The translations under genes were made by a program, and so were the position numbers. The notes beneath the pieces are model-generated. The model was not told the DNA's origin, did no database searches, and saw only the letters and a list, made by a program, of their open reading frames with translations. A stretch of 64,000 bases of DNA, from NCBI RefSeq assembly GCF_018320785.1, contig NC_054875.1, positions 30,013,157 to 30,077,156 on the forward strand, given 5' to 3'. How positions within the stretch are numbered: the first letter of the stretch is position 1; every line of letters begins with the position of its first letter. This stretch comes from Cheilinus undulatus (lineage: Eukaryota; Chordata; Actinopteri; Labriformes; Labridae). Positions 25,487 to 40,400 of the stretch are shown here, in pieces.

Positions 25487-28400
25487 ATGGAGAAAGTCCA
25501 TCTCAGTCTTTTCATCATGCTGGTAAGAGTTCATCTTAGGTGGCGGGCTGTTCTGATAAGAGGGTTAGAGCTTTTAACTTAGATACCAACAAGACTGATC
25601 AGAATTAGAAAACAAGTTAACCAACATGCTGTTTTAACATGGAAAAAGTTACTAAGTTAATTTTTAGTTTAAGAGGAAAGAAAGGAGTGTGGGGGGATAC
25701 TTTATTATATTGTCAACTATGGGAACATCTAAAAAATCAAAGCAGTTTTTCTTAGTAGATTGAATATTTAATCAGCATAACAACCACTGCAGTAGGCGCA
25801 ATGTATGTATGTATGTATGTATGCAGGCCTGCCCAAAGAAACAGAGTGGTCCCTGAAAGTCTCAGTAAATAGACCCTTCCAAGATGAAAATATCATTGCA
25901 TGCCCACTGGATCTTCAGCATAAGAGCTACCCCCCCTGGTCATCTCCTTGGTCTGACTCCATTCAGATTTAAAGAGGATGAAGAAAAAACACTGCAGGTC
26001 TTAGCATGGATGTAAACACTTAGCAGTGAGTCCAATGGGCCCACCCACATTGTGAATATCATAAACATAAAGACAAACTACTTTAAGAAGAGGGGGGTTA
26101 CATTTTGAAACAGGCAACAGTACATAAAATGTTTTACACTTTTTTGCCTGGTAAATAATAATGAGTGTTTAGTAGTACTGGGTTGAACCGGTTTTTAACT
26201 TCAATCACAGTTTTGGCTTCCTCAAAATCATGAAAACAAGAAAATCATGATAAAATAATTATGATGCCACATGCTGTCATGCCTGTTTTGTCCATAACCT
26301 TTGTCGTATGGTAAATGTGTCCATGTTTTTTGTGGTATTTGACCATGGAAGTAATTCATTCTGTTTGTATTTCAAATCCTTATTTTACGTATTTATACTT
26401 TATATTCATTGATTTGAGTGAAAAATGAGAGAAGTGTTCAGGTTCCACAATACACATAATGCAGATGTTGTAAAATTGATGGGTAATTGTGATAATAATT
26501 GTGATCTCAGTATCAATAAAAAATACTCATTATGTTTGCTATAATTAAGCAAGTCTAGTGTATAAGTGTAAAATAAAAAGGTAATGATCGCAAAAACTTA
26601 GGACTGACCATGACCTCCATCTCCCTGGACTGCAGGAAGCTTCACCTATTTTCACTTTTATGGGCTGCCTTTTATGTATGTATGTATTTATGTATGTATG
26701 TAAATCCTCTGAGATTTAAGACACTTAACGACTCAGCTAGACTGTCAGACCACTGGGGCCACACACCTGCCGACCTGTTTACGACCTCATAGGGAAAGTT
26801 CCCTCCACACGAGGTATCAAAGAATCTCACATGATCAAACATGACGTTAGAATAAAAAAAAACATGGATGACTATTCATATCCTCAGCTAGCTGTCCCAC
26901 TGCAACAGGCACTTGGCATACATTACAGTTGCAGCAAAAATCATGAAACAAGGAAAAGAATTCGTATTAAAACCTGGCTGGAATGGTGGTACCGTTGTGT
27001 TTATGTTTGTGAGCAGTGAAAGGACATAATAGCGATGCTGCTTGTCACTCTCACTGGCTGCTGGGGAGTATTTCGTCTGAGACATTACAACCTAGAATAT
27101 TTACGATGTAATTTGGAGCAGTAAAATATTTTGGAATAATGGAAAGTTAGAAAAGCCTTTTCTAACATTCCATACTACAAAATAAGTAATAAAAGTATGT
27201 ATGATTCGTGCTTATATCGTATCAGATTGATATTGGTATCAGCCAATACTCGGAAGTGAAAAAGTCTGATCAGGACATCCCTATTTGCTATAAGCCTCTG
27301 TTTGAGTTACACCCCCAAGTTCATCAGAGGGAGGCAATTTTGGCCTCAAATCAGCCTTAAAATCCTGTAGTTTGTGGCCAGTCTTATTGAGTAACAAAAT
27401 AAAATACTGAAACAGGTGGTCCAAGCTTCCAGCAACTATGTGAAAAGTAGCCAGTTGTTTGTTTTCCAGGTAGCACGGCAATCAGAGGCATATAGCTAGT
27501 AAAAGGCCAATTTCCACTCCACCCTTTGCCCCCGACACTTTACCCTTCCTGTATATTTTGTGCATTCACAAACGGTGGGGAGTCCCAGTTCTCCTTGGAG
27601 TTCAGGGGTTGGGTGAAGCATTAGGGCTACTTGGCCCTTGAGATTTTCCAGAGGTAAACTCTAAACTGAGTGTTATGAGAAATCTCTATGCACACAGGCT
27701 TACATACTGTCTAAATCTTGCTTTTCAATAAGGCACACTAAAAATGTAGTTCTTTGGTCTGGTGGTTATAAGTTTAGTGTTGTCCTGTGCAACCTTGGGA
27801 CACCACAGACAACTGAGTTATAGCGACTATTCGGTCACTGTGATTAACGTAAGATATTGTAGCCAGTAGAACACGCGTAAAACATTAACTTTTTAACAAT
27901 CTGTTAACATAAATGCCATATTTTCCCACTACACTTTGTAGCTATGGTAAGTGGGGACTCAAATGGAGGGGTGGGGTAAACATGTAAAAATGGATAAACA
28001 ATATGGTTACAGAGTCATATTCCATTGTTTCCCACGTGAAAAAAAAAAAAAAAGTCACATTTTCCTTTCAACACCCTCAGGTCTCAAAAACCTCTACCCA
28101 GTACTCAGTACATTGAGTAAACATTAGGCTAAATAAACTAATTTTTACTTTTCTTGAGTAGATTTATAGAACAGTAATTGAATTTCTACTGCAACAGTAG
28201 AACTACTCTGGTGAATTTTAATCAAAGAAACTGTACTTTTACTAAAAATAATTTCTGAATTCTCTCAGCCCCTGTATGAATGCAAAGTATGTACGTATGA
28301 ATGGATAAATGTCAGTAAATACAAGGGTGCACAATATTTTCAGCACAATATCGGTATTGGCAGACATTAACTTAAAAAGGTCATTATGGTAAAGGCAGAT

Positions 28401-31400
28401 ATGAACATATCTGCCAACATTTACAATTATATTCGGCTATAAAATTCTGTCTATATCAGCTGTAAATATTGGCCCTATGAGCGAACATGTTTGTGGGGTT
28501 CTAGGCAGGACCAACAGGCCTTCATCAGCTAAAGTTTTTATTTTTTCTTATCATTCTTTACACTTTTAAGTGTGTTTTAAGGACTGACATTTGTTAATTT
28601 GTTTATCACCAAACTTAAATTGTGTGTTTTAAGAATTTAAGTTTTAAGAATGAACTACATTTACATTTGTTTTAATCTAATTTGTCACCAGAAATCTATT
28701 AGTGGCCATCCTATTTTTAAAGTAACACATTCTCCTCATCCAGTTCATTAAAGGCTAATTCACACCGCCATTTCAAGATGTGATATGTACCTCCCTATTT
28801 TTGGCTTCACAATGAATGTCCTTATGAATGTGCATCAGACGTAGTGACAGAGGTGAGATGGGATTAGTGGAACCAGTGGGGGATCGCAGTGCTCTTTTTG
28901 TGTGTTCATGTCTGACTATGTGTATGTGGAGCTCCCACAGTGCTGGTTCCTCTTGTTCCTGAAACACCATTTTGCAAAAAGAATGTATATTTGGGGTTAC
29001 CGAATATCCCACCACTGCAGATGAATGTGGCCAGGTCACAGAAATGCACCATAATTAATCCTCTATTGCATGACTTTTTAATTTTTTGAGAAAAAAAAAT
29101 TTAACCCTACTTTTTGGAAGCTTGGGGGTCCTTATTAAGAGATCAACCAAAAAAATTTCCCCACCACCACCCACTCTCCAGATTTTGGTTCTTTGCCTCA
29201 GGGCAACAATGTGCAATAAGGGTACCAAAACGTGATGGTTTCCAATATATATAAAATAAAACAAATAAGCAGTTTATTTTTAAAAATTACATTATATTTT
29301 AACAAGCAGCACATCAAAAAACAACTTTTTATTCATATATTCTATAATCAAGCATTTATTCCAATTCCATTTACTGTTTTTTTTTTATATACCACAGTAT
29401 ACTACTCATATGATAGTAGTAGTATCGTGGTCACCTATTACAGTATACTACTACTCTAGGGAATAAATATTCATTATCTAACTAACCTTCTACATATGTG
29501 ATGGCAAAAGAAAAGACAATCTGAACCTAACTGTAAAGTTTCTTGCTTTTTAGAGCTTAAACTGCATTATACACATGTACAGCACTTTCCCCTATAAAGA
29601 TGGAGTCAGATCTATCACTGAAGGACAGAATGGTTCCCCCCATGAAGACTCCATGTTTTTAACCCTGCTCTACCCCTGTATTACATTTTTTATAAGTAGG
29701 CAAAGCCTAGTGTGAGGAAACAACTGTACTTTTCTATGCCTTTGTAGGTCTGAATGCAAGTGTGCATGGGGGAGTTAGTCTGCTCATGTCAGTAGAAGTG
29801 ATTCTGTGTCTGAATAATGTGTTAGTTGAACATGTTTCAGTCCCAGTGTTTCTTTGCTACAGTATTTGGTGTAGAACCAAGGAAGCTGTTGCTGTAGATG
29901 CAGTGCAGTTGCAGTGGTGGACGTAAACAGACCATCTCCTATAAAAGACAGTCAAACATACAGAGTCACAATAGGACTTCTCCAGCTTTCCAAAAAAGGA
30001 CTCACAAAACACTGGCATCTACACATACACCATAGTTAACTCAACTATATAAAAAATGATATCTGACTGGCTAATGGCCAATTTAAAATACTCATTATTA
30101 AATCACTAATCACTAATAATAGTGTTCTGAAAACTGTAACATAGTGCCTCTCAGTCCTGGTCCCTGGGACCCTTTTCTGCTTCTTTTTGATTGATTTATT
30201 TTATCAATTGGATTTACAACAAGCTGATCATTTGGTTCAGATATAATGAAGCAGACAAGCATCTAACATGCAGGGTGAGATGTCTTCAGGGCCAGAGTTG
30301 AGAACCACTGCTTCATCAAAATTACTGTAACGGTAGTGGCCTAACTGCTTAATGTTGCCCTCAGGCAACAACCAAAAAACTCATTTTTGGTGACTAAAAA
30401 ATATCACAATATGTCTTTAAACAATAAAGGATACGTCCTAACATATTAATGCACATGCACATATTTTTACTTATGAAGTAATTTCAATTTAATCATGTGA
30501 AATAACAGTATTTAACTTGCCAATCTCTGGCGCCGTGTCCTATGCCATTTTGACCCCCAAAAGTGATGCCCCACCCCCCTATAAAATATCACAACCACTG
30601 CTAACCCTTTTATTATTGCTAACAATTAGTTCTTGTGATATTATATCAAAAAATGAACGCCAAGAAACTATAGGGGGAAGTGTAATGACAATAAAACCGG
30701 TTCGTTGCCTGAGGGCAAAGTAGAGGGTTAACAACTTATGGTTCTGGAAGAAGCGTTATATGCAAACTAAGATGCTTATCCTACTTTAAAATCTTTATCA
30801 AAAACTTTTATAATACTCTTTTCAATAAAAATGCAATCCAAAAATACCCATGAAAAGTTCAGTCCACTCTAACTATGATATCATGTTTTGCAGTGTTTCG
30901 GAGTCTACAAGTCATCTTCAGAAATTCTTCATCGACAAAAAAGAGACTGGATCATTGATTCCTTTAAAATCTATGAAAACTATTCAGGATCTTACCCATA
31001 TGAACTCGGCAAGGTGAGTATTTACCCAAAGTCGCAATAACCTGACATGCCAGATGACTGTTTCTTACATCCATTGAATGGGATATATTTCACATTAATC
31101 TGGGAAACCTCTCAAACAAAGTGTCTGGGAAGGGCAGGACTTGATAGGGTGAACATTTTGCCTGTCACATTCATTACGGGCCAATCAGAGCAACAAAACA
31201 AAATTAGGTAGTAGGCATGGACAGCTCTGTGAGTTACATGAGATCGGAAGGCAAGCTACTTGAACACTGGAGCTAGGAGGTGCTGAGTGCAGAGGCCAGT
31301 CCGGACTCTGGTGAAGTGCACAATCATATCCTACACCAGGAAAGGCTTTCTTCCATCCTGAAATGCTGTCCAGACCTTATAAAAACTGCTGTAGCTACAT

Positions 31401-34400
31401 TGAGGTAATTGCTTTACCTGCAGGTGTTGTATGTATCAGCTTACAGTACAACTAAATTCTCCCATAACTATAATTAACAAATGCTGAAGCAGATCTAGAG
31501 AAGAGCAAAAACATCCTTTTTGCATTAAAAGCTTTCAATGCTGTTTTTTGCTCTTCTTTTCATAAACAAATGCGGCCCAATTCTGATAAAACTGCCGCTA
31601 ATTGCTACACAGACGGCAGCCATTGCTTTTGGCTTTCAGTACAACTAAGCATCACTCATAGCCACTAGCTTGTTCTCCTCAAATGATGTTTATTGGTCTA
31701 GTCCTTTTTCAGACCAGGCACAATTATTTCAGACTGAAGCTTTGCAAGATGGATCTACCTGATGACAGACATAGAATCTGGCCAATCCATTTGCTTTGTA
31801 AGGTTAAAGTCACAATGCCTGGATATGTAAAGTACATACAATGAAAAGATCAGGAAGGACATTGCATAGTTCACTGCTGTTGTGTTTTTATTACTTGCAG
31901 ATTAGGCTTGATAGGAACTTCACCGTTTTCCATATAGAAGGCCAGGGGGTCAAAGAGGAACCCATAAACACGTTAGCCATTGACGAAAACACGGGAGTCA
32001 TTCAAGTCCACAGGCCTGTGGACTATGAGACTTACCAAGTACTGAAGGTATGAATGAATTAATATTTTAAAATATTGAGAAAGAGTTTGTGTGTGATCAT
32101 TTTACAATTATTGTGTTGTCATTCCAGGTTAAATTCAAGGCAGTGAATAAGAAAAACAATGAAATAGACACAAAGCTGGGAGTTGAGATAATCATTGTGG
32201 ATGCAAATGACAACCCTCCAAAGTTTGTTCCGAGCATGTACAATGCTAAAATACCAGAGTCAACAAAACAAGGTATTTCGCTTGTGCTACTATTGATGAA
32301 AAATATTTCACACTACAATAATTGTAGTGAATAGCATGTGGATTTCATTAAGGAACTAGAAATAAGGAAAAACCAACAACTGCTTTTTTTTATTCTGGCA
32401 GGCACTGATGTTATCAGGATTAAAGCAACTGATGAGGACTCTGATCTTGATGGAGAGCTTGATTACAAAATAATAAAGGTCGTTCCTAAAAATGATCATA
32501 TGGAATTCTATCTAACTGAAATAGATGCTACTAAAACTGCAATCATTTCCTTCAGAGGCTGTCTGGAATACATGGTGAGAGAAGTCGCAAACTTAACACT
32601 GAATCAGACAACCTTGGAACTTATATATCTCCAAGTTTTTATTATACAGCTACTAACTGTTTGAATTTCCTTGTTTTAATTGATCAGAAAGCTCATGAAT
32701 ACACCATTATTGTGGAGGCAAAAGACCATGGAAGAGACAGACAACTCTCTGGCACCTGTACTGTCCAGGTCGAAGTAACTGAGGCAAATAACCACCTTCC
32801 TGTAATCACTGGAAAAACTGTAAGCAAACACTAAGAATACGTTTGGGAAAGTATTGATACCAATAAAACAATGCTCTCTTTAGAATAAAAATAAAAATGT
32901 TGTTATTTTGCATCCTAGGGTCCAGGGAGAGTGAAAGAAGGAGAGAAAAATGTTAATGTCTTACGCCTGCAAGTCAAGGATGAGGACGCCAAAGGTACAC
33001 CTGCCTGGAAAGCAAAGTATACAATCCATGGAGACACCAACAAAAACTTTGGCATCAGTACTGATCCTGAGACCAATGAGGGAATACTGGTTGTGGAAAA
33101 GGTACCCTGTCTCTACCCTACAAATCTGCATTCTTTTGTAGGCTTCATTGTTTTTGTTTTGTATGTTTAAACAAATTTTTAAAAAGATGTACCACAATTA
33201 GGGATGTGCGGTTAAACTGTTACATTCATTTCTCAAATTAGCTGGCGCTAGATTTACGAGTCCGTTAACCTAATTATCTATCATTTTTTATAAATACAGC
33301 CTTGAAATCCCGGTCTACAATACTCTTTTACACTGTGATGAACCTTCCACCACTAGAAGCCGCTGTAACTTCGGTTTATGGCTGCTGCCTTCCTGACATA
33401 GTTTTCCCAGCACTTTGCAAGATGTAAATATTAGGGGTCGACCAGTTAACGGTCTGGTTTGGTTCTGATTATTGGCATTTTGCAGATTATTGGTATCTGC
33501 ATTTTATTACACTGATCACCAATATGATTAATGAGTTAAAAAGTCTTCTACTTTGACTCCTCTGCATGTGTTTCCCCTCCTCTAGCTCTGTTCTCCTTCA
33601 CTAACATAATGTCCTTCCCACAACACAACCTGATTGGCTAAAATATCACGAGTTCTAGCCAATCAACGCTGTAGCCTGTCCCTTGTAAACTGACACCAAC
33701 CTGAAGCGCTCTCTCTGATGTGTTGCCTCATGAGCAGGAAATACAGCGGCTATCCCTGATGATAAAAACATTACAATCCTCCACACTGAAGTTCCTAAAA
33801 CACCAGAATCCTGGACACAGTCTCTGCAATGACAAGCCTGTCCAGTTTCACAGTTAAACCACAGAGAATGACCGAAAAGTTAACTTTCTTTTTGGTGCTA
33901 TGTAAGCCTGTTGTGTACATGGACGGGGTTGAAAAGGTTGCACTGAGCCACAGCTTGTGTTCCTAAAAGTTTAATTGGTGCTAGTGCTGCAGGGATTCTT
34001 ACAGCTTCTCTGACTGCAGATGTAACATTTGTTATCAGTTTGAGACTGCATGTTTTTTCTTGTTACATAATATTAAATTAGCTGACAATAATGTTTCATG
34101 TTGAGTCTTATAATGTGTTGAATGTGTTAGAAAGCATCTTTAGCTGGATCATCATTTAACCAGCTGACTAAACATTGTTAGACTGTGGTGTTAATTCTTG
34201 CGCTAAACATGTTACAGTTCCCTGTTCATGGAAACAGTAATAAAAAGTCCCTCTACTAAACCAAAGTAACTGAAAACTGAATGCAATTTAAACAGGTATT
34301 TAGCTGAATAGGGAAACAGACATCTGCCAACATCCTTACCATGCAGTCACATGACCTGAATCATAGACTGTAGAAAGAATTGGACAAACCCTGTGTGACG

Positions 34401-37400
34401 TCAGCCATCTGCTTACAATAGGCGGACTCAAAGTGCTTTGGAAGCTAATCCGCAATGGCATCCAAATTGAAATTGTGGTCTCAACCGAACTTTGGATTAC
34501 CCTAACAGCCCATCCACTAAGCTCAACTTCCTGTCACCTAACTAGAGAGCATTCTGGTTGACAGAAACATAGCCTTTGCCTCTCAAGCTATCTGTCAATC
34601 AATTGAGACGCGCCAATCAGTCCGCAGTGAGGTTTTTCCTAATAATAATCTAAACCATTGTGGTCCAAAAAAAATTCAACCCCTGTACAGTGAGAGACAT
34701 TAGCTAATGAGACACGTTTGGTTTTTTTTAACCAGGCTGTAAACCAGTTTATTTCTAGTGTAAAAAACGTCTGTTTAACAGGTGTTCAGATGGGACTTCA
34801 AGTGTTCCTGCAGCTAGCCTCAAGTAGACACGCGCTGTGTATTGCAATTTTTTTGCACATTTTGCACACACGATGCCTCCATACATACATCCAGGTTGTT
34901 GTAATGCTTGCAATGATTTACAGATCAGTTGTAAACAATAAATGAAAAAGAAGCAGAGACGAGAAGAAAAGTTACTTGTAGTAGCAACAAGTAAAATGGC
35001 AGAGCAGAGCTAAATGACTGGCTTCTTAAACTTCTCCTGAACTTCTACATGTAGTTTTTCAGAACCCTCTAGATGTAAAGGCAAAGAGGTATGGAAATAC
35101 ACTTTAAAGGATACATGGGGATATGTGGTAGTGGAAGAGCCTGGATTCAGTAAGCTAACTTTCACACATTCATGCTGTCACAGGTTCAGGCAAAAACTCA
35201 AAAGGAGGACCCAAATGCAGATAACACAAAAGACTGATTTAATGAAACAAAAGAACTTACTCGAACAAAAAACCAGGAATCAAAATCAAAGTCCATAAAA
35301 CAAAACAAAATTCACTAGGAGCACGAGGAGTAACACGGGGAATGACATCTACAATGAACCGACACAGACACAGGGAGACAGAGAGCTTAAATGCACAGGG
35401 AGTGATTAACAACAGAGGACAGGTGTGAACAATCAGACACAGGTGGAACTGGTGAAGGTAATCACGGTGGAGGGAAACTCAGGCAGGAAGCAAAACTGAA
35501 ATCACACACAAGGGAAGGCAAACTACGAAGTAAAACAGGAAACATGGAACCTAACACAAGAAGCATACGAGGACTGAATGACAAAACTAAACACTAGAAG
35601 CTGAACAAAGGAAACTCAGGAGGATACAAAGAACCAAACACAAGGAGGGAAACTAAAACACAGGGAGGAAAACTGAACATGAAACACAGGGAGTAAATCT
35701 AAAACATGGAATAACTAAACAAGAAGCACAGGGAATAAACTACACAAGAAACAAAGGGAGTAGACATACTAGCTAACTAGACATAAAATACAAGGAGTAA
35801 CTAAACGTAAAACACAGGGAATAACCTAAACATGAAGCCCTAAATACTAGAAACAGGAAAATACTACACAAGAAACACGAGGGCTAAAGAAAACTCCTAA
35901 TAAACTCAAAACCTAATACAAGATCAAACTAGAAATCACAGAATTCACAAAGGATAATCATAGGAAAACTCAGAAACATAATAAATCAAAACCTGGATCA
36001 TGACACATGCTTATTAGAGACTGTTAACCATTCCATGCAGTGAATGTTTTTATGCACTCAATGATTTTCTCCCACCTCAACAATTGTGTAACCTCCTGGT
36101 CACAAGCTGCACCTACAACAATCAAACCTGTGATGATGATCTACAACAGAGCAATTAAAATCTCAGATAGAGGCCGACAAGGTCACATCGCTGCCATATT
36201 CTTAAAAAATTGAATACGTTAAGTTTTGATAATATCATTAAAATTGCCGGTCCAAAACGGTTCATAAATGTTTAAATCACCAGGCCCTCCAGGTGCTCAG
36301 TAATGCATGGAGCGTCTCATGGAGACTGTAATGTTCCTCACTAGGAAAAATGGTGTTTTCCGTTCAGGGGGTCAAAATGTGTAATGTGTTGCCAGCAGAG
36401 CTCGAACTGGATCCAGTGGGATCATTTTAAACTAGGACTGAAGCAGCTTTTAAAGAGGTCTCAGTCTTGTAGTCATGGATGATTATGTGATTCCTTTCCA
36501 ACTTTGTGCCATTGTATGATTATATATTTGATGCATTTGTTTTGTCTTTGATGTTGTGACTGTTTTGTGTGCATTTGTTGTGGCCTTTTATGTATTATAA
36601 AGGTCCAGCTATGACAGGCATTGCAAATTAGCTGTGGTCATACATTTTGTAGTGTTTGGCAATGGCTTACTTGCTTAATACTTGTCCCTATACAAATAAA
36701 CACACAATAAATAAGTAGATTTAAATAACACCAAATGGAACAAAACTGTAACTGTTACTATTGCCAGTTCAGAACAGAAATCAGAGACACCTAGAAACAT
36801 GCATCCAGGACTTGGTAATCCTTTTTCCCTGTTGAACTGAACCGATACCAAATGGTAACCCCAAAACTGAGGTACAAATTGAACTGTGACCTCTATAGTG
36901 TTGCATCATGTACTGATATGTCATAATATTTGATTAACTGAAAAATATAAAATGCCATTAAATACAGGATTTAAGTATTTAGTCACTACATTTCAGAGTC
37001 AGTTCAACCTCTTTCATATGTTAACTTCTTTTTTAGTGACATCTGACATTTTCCCACTGTCTTCTTCTGAAATTATCCCACTTCCTTCTTCTTTTTTCAT
37101 CATGCTCCAAACAACTTCTTTGGCCGATTAACTTCACTTCACATTAGTCTCAATCACATTCTGAGGAGTCATTAAGCTGTGGTGTAGTGAATTCAATTCT
37201 AAAATCTGAGCATGATGTTTTTATCATAAAACATTTAGTTTTGATTCAATGTGATCAAATAGTTGTATCACAAGTCAGAATGCCAATATATTACTTGACT
37301 GATTTTTTCCCAACTACTGAACAAAGTGATATTGAATTATTTTGCAAAATTATAGACCTACACAAAAAAAGATACAGAATGAGTATTTTGTTTGAACTGT

Positions 37401-40400
37401 TTTATATGAAACTATTATCTCCAAAATTTAAAGAAGTAATCTTAATCTTTTACATTTTAACACCTACTGTTCTTTGCTATTTATTTATGTTTGTTAATTG
37501 AATTAATTATAGTAATTTTACTATAGCTGTTGTATGCTATAAGGTAACTCCCCACCCTTCTCTTAAAGAGCCCTGTGATGTTAAGTTTGACATGACATGA
37601 ACTGTAAGCCCTTCTGCTCATCCCTGCTTCTGGTCATACTTCTTTTACAGCCACTGGACTATGAAGAAAGTCATAAAAAGAACTTGAATATCACTGTTGA
37701 GAATGAGATCCCCTTTAGCTCCTGCAAAGTGAACAAACGCCCAAAAACTGGTCTTTGGGATGTAACCATGAGTGACAAAGCAAAAGAACAAGCCCCCTTT
37801 CAAGTCACAGTGAATGTAGAGGATGTCAATGACGCCCCGGTCTTCCTCAAAACAAACAAAAAAGTTTCAGTGAAAGAAAACGTTGCTGTGGGACACTACC
37901 TGGAGACATTTAAGGCTGAAGACCATGATGGCAACGGGGCAAACAAAATATCGTAAGTAACAATAAACAAAAGCTTCATGTATTTATCACTTCAAATCAG
38001 TACATTATCATGTACTTGGATGAACTCTAAAATTTCTAACACATCTCATGTTTGTATTTCAGATACAGAAAAGGAGAAGATAAAGCAGGTTTTGTTTCTG
38101 TTGACCCTAAGACTGGAAAAGTAACTACATCAAGGCTTATAGACCGAGAGTCATCATTTGTGAAAAACAACACCTATATTGTCAACATACTTGCTTCTGA
38201 CAATGGTATGTTTTTACTCACTTTATTTGGCGTGCCTTTCTTCCACTTACACATGTATGGAGCTTAGCCAACAGGGAGCTTATTCATTCCAAGGGGTAGC
38301 TCTGATATATCTGATGTGTCTGCAAAACTCATCACCACCGTGATGTTTCAGCTTAGAATGCCACCTGAGCATGTTTAAAAAACTGAACTGATTCAGAGAG
38401 ACCTTATGGAGATGTGCTAACAAGCTAATGACTAGCTTAAAGACTACTTCCTTAGATTCAGTTTCCTATTTTGATGTACAAGTGAGCATGTATGGTTAAA
38501 AAGAACTTGTTTTTTTATAAAAACCCACTGTGGATCTGACAAATGTTATTTCACCTATACATGGTTCTACCTTTAAAACGATCCAATTCTCTCTAAGAGT
38601 TTCACATCAGAAACAGTAATCTGTTTTATCAGTTTTATGTCAAATAAAACTGGAAGGCATCTTTCATATATTTACAGATTTAGGGACAGAAGTTGCATAA
38701 ATAAGTGGAAACAAAGTGTTATTAATAGCATGTTGTACATTTTCTGTGGTATGATAAATGTCCTTGTCCAATTGCTAAAATATATACATGTTTCTCCACT
38801 GGCTAGCACACCCACCAATGACAGGCACAGCAACCCTTACCATTTATATTTTTGATGAAAATGACAACGCTCCATCCCTGGCTAAAAGCATATTCGACAT
38901 CTGCCAGTCTAGTAAACCACCTATGGCCAATATCGAGGCCTTTGACTTAGATGAAGGAGCAAATGGTGGACCTTTCAGCTTCAAGCTCCTTGGAGATGTT
39001 AAGGGGAAATGGAGGATTGAACCTCCTCAAGGTAAGCTCTTGCCACAACCTTAAAATATGTCTAAGATAATTTTTTCCATGCAACTAATCTCACTTGTTT
39101 CAGATATCTAAGATGTTACCATTTCAAACTTAATTGTATATTCTTTTTTTTTTTTTTGCATCTACAGGGCACTCTGTCAACCTGATCAAAGACAGCCAAG
39201 TTCACTCAGGTCGCTATGACTTACAGCTTCAAGTGTCTGACCTCAAGCAAATGTCCAAAATCCACAACCTAACAGTGACTGTATGTAAATGCAAAAACCC
39301 CCAATTTCCCAACTGCGTTATTCGCCAATCTTTGGGCTCAGCTAAGGCACCGTTTGTTGGGATCATTTTCCTGGCATTACTACTGGCTGCAGGTAGGATC
39401 CATGTCCAAAATACTACAATCACTGAAATCACATTTTAACTACCAAAAAAAGAAATAAACATTTAACTGTGTTGTTTGCTACTATCTTCTGAGTAAAACT
39501 GCTGAAGAAAATCCAAACCAAACTTAATCTCTACCTTTGCTGTATTTGATTTGTCTGTGTTGTCTTATATCCAAGCCATTCTTCTTATGGCCTTATTTGT
39601 GAGATGTAAGGGAAACCCGCCTCCGCCAATCAACGCTGAAGGTTCACAGCACCTCATGAAGTCCAACATTGAAAAACCAGGAACTGACTGCAAGGTATCC
39701 ACTTTGATTTTAAAATAACCTGGACTAGAATCCAACATTTCTTTCTGTTTCTTTTCTTAATTTGTTACATTTTTTTCATTAAAATTCACCTCTTATCTTA
39801 AAAGTGTTATAGCCTGTACAAATGTAACTTAACTCTCTAGAAAGGGTGGATGGTACTAAAAAAATAATTTTCTCATAGCTGAATCAAAATCAAGATTATA
39901 ACACAATTATTTTTCATACTGATTTTGAAGACTAATTCCTAAGTTGTAGACCAGAACAACCTAACTTCTTTTCCCTGTTTATTTTTTGATGTACAAATCC
40001 TGTGTTTACAAGTCAAGTCTGTTCAACTTTTTCATGTTCTGCATTAAACTGTTGACCAGTCTATGAAATATCAAACATTTGCCATATTATAGTGAGCACT
40101 GTCAGGAAAGGGGAATATTGTGCCCTTCCCCCAGAGTATTCTGTAGTACAAAATATTTATTTCCTTGTATTGAGATCTCTTTTATGGTGCATTTTCTACA
40201 CCACTTGAAAAATGATCAGGTATTTGTGTGTCCTTTATTAATATTTAAAATCTTTTTTAGTGTTCTTTAGGGCAATGAGCGCTATAAACAGGATTCTACA
40301 AGTGCAGCTTTTGACAAGTAGCCTCTGTACATATGCAATATTATGCATAAGAACATTACTTTAGCTTTTTTTATGGTCAAGTGCAACCTGTGGCTCCTTT

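Larger units (their letters stand above)
25523..30893. other. First intron of cadherin gene B, repeat-rich
   Basis: This 5.4 kb intron separates the signal-peptide exon from the furin-site exon. It holds ATGT tetranucleotide runs (about 25801-25824 and 26675-26702), decayed interspersed repeats near 26165-26560, 27195-27290 and 28320-28500, two related MITEs (29050-29225 and 30340-30735) and a short hAT copy (30142-30310). I see no gene. Confidence 0.6.

Noticed and set aside
37187-37501. Plus-strand open frame of 104 codons in a cadherin intron
   Set aside because: AT-driven composition, no motif, and located directly upstream of a well-supported exon.
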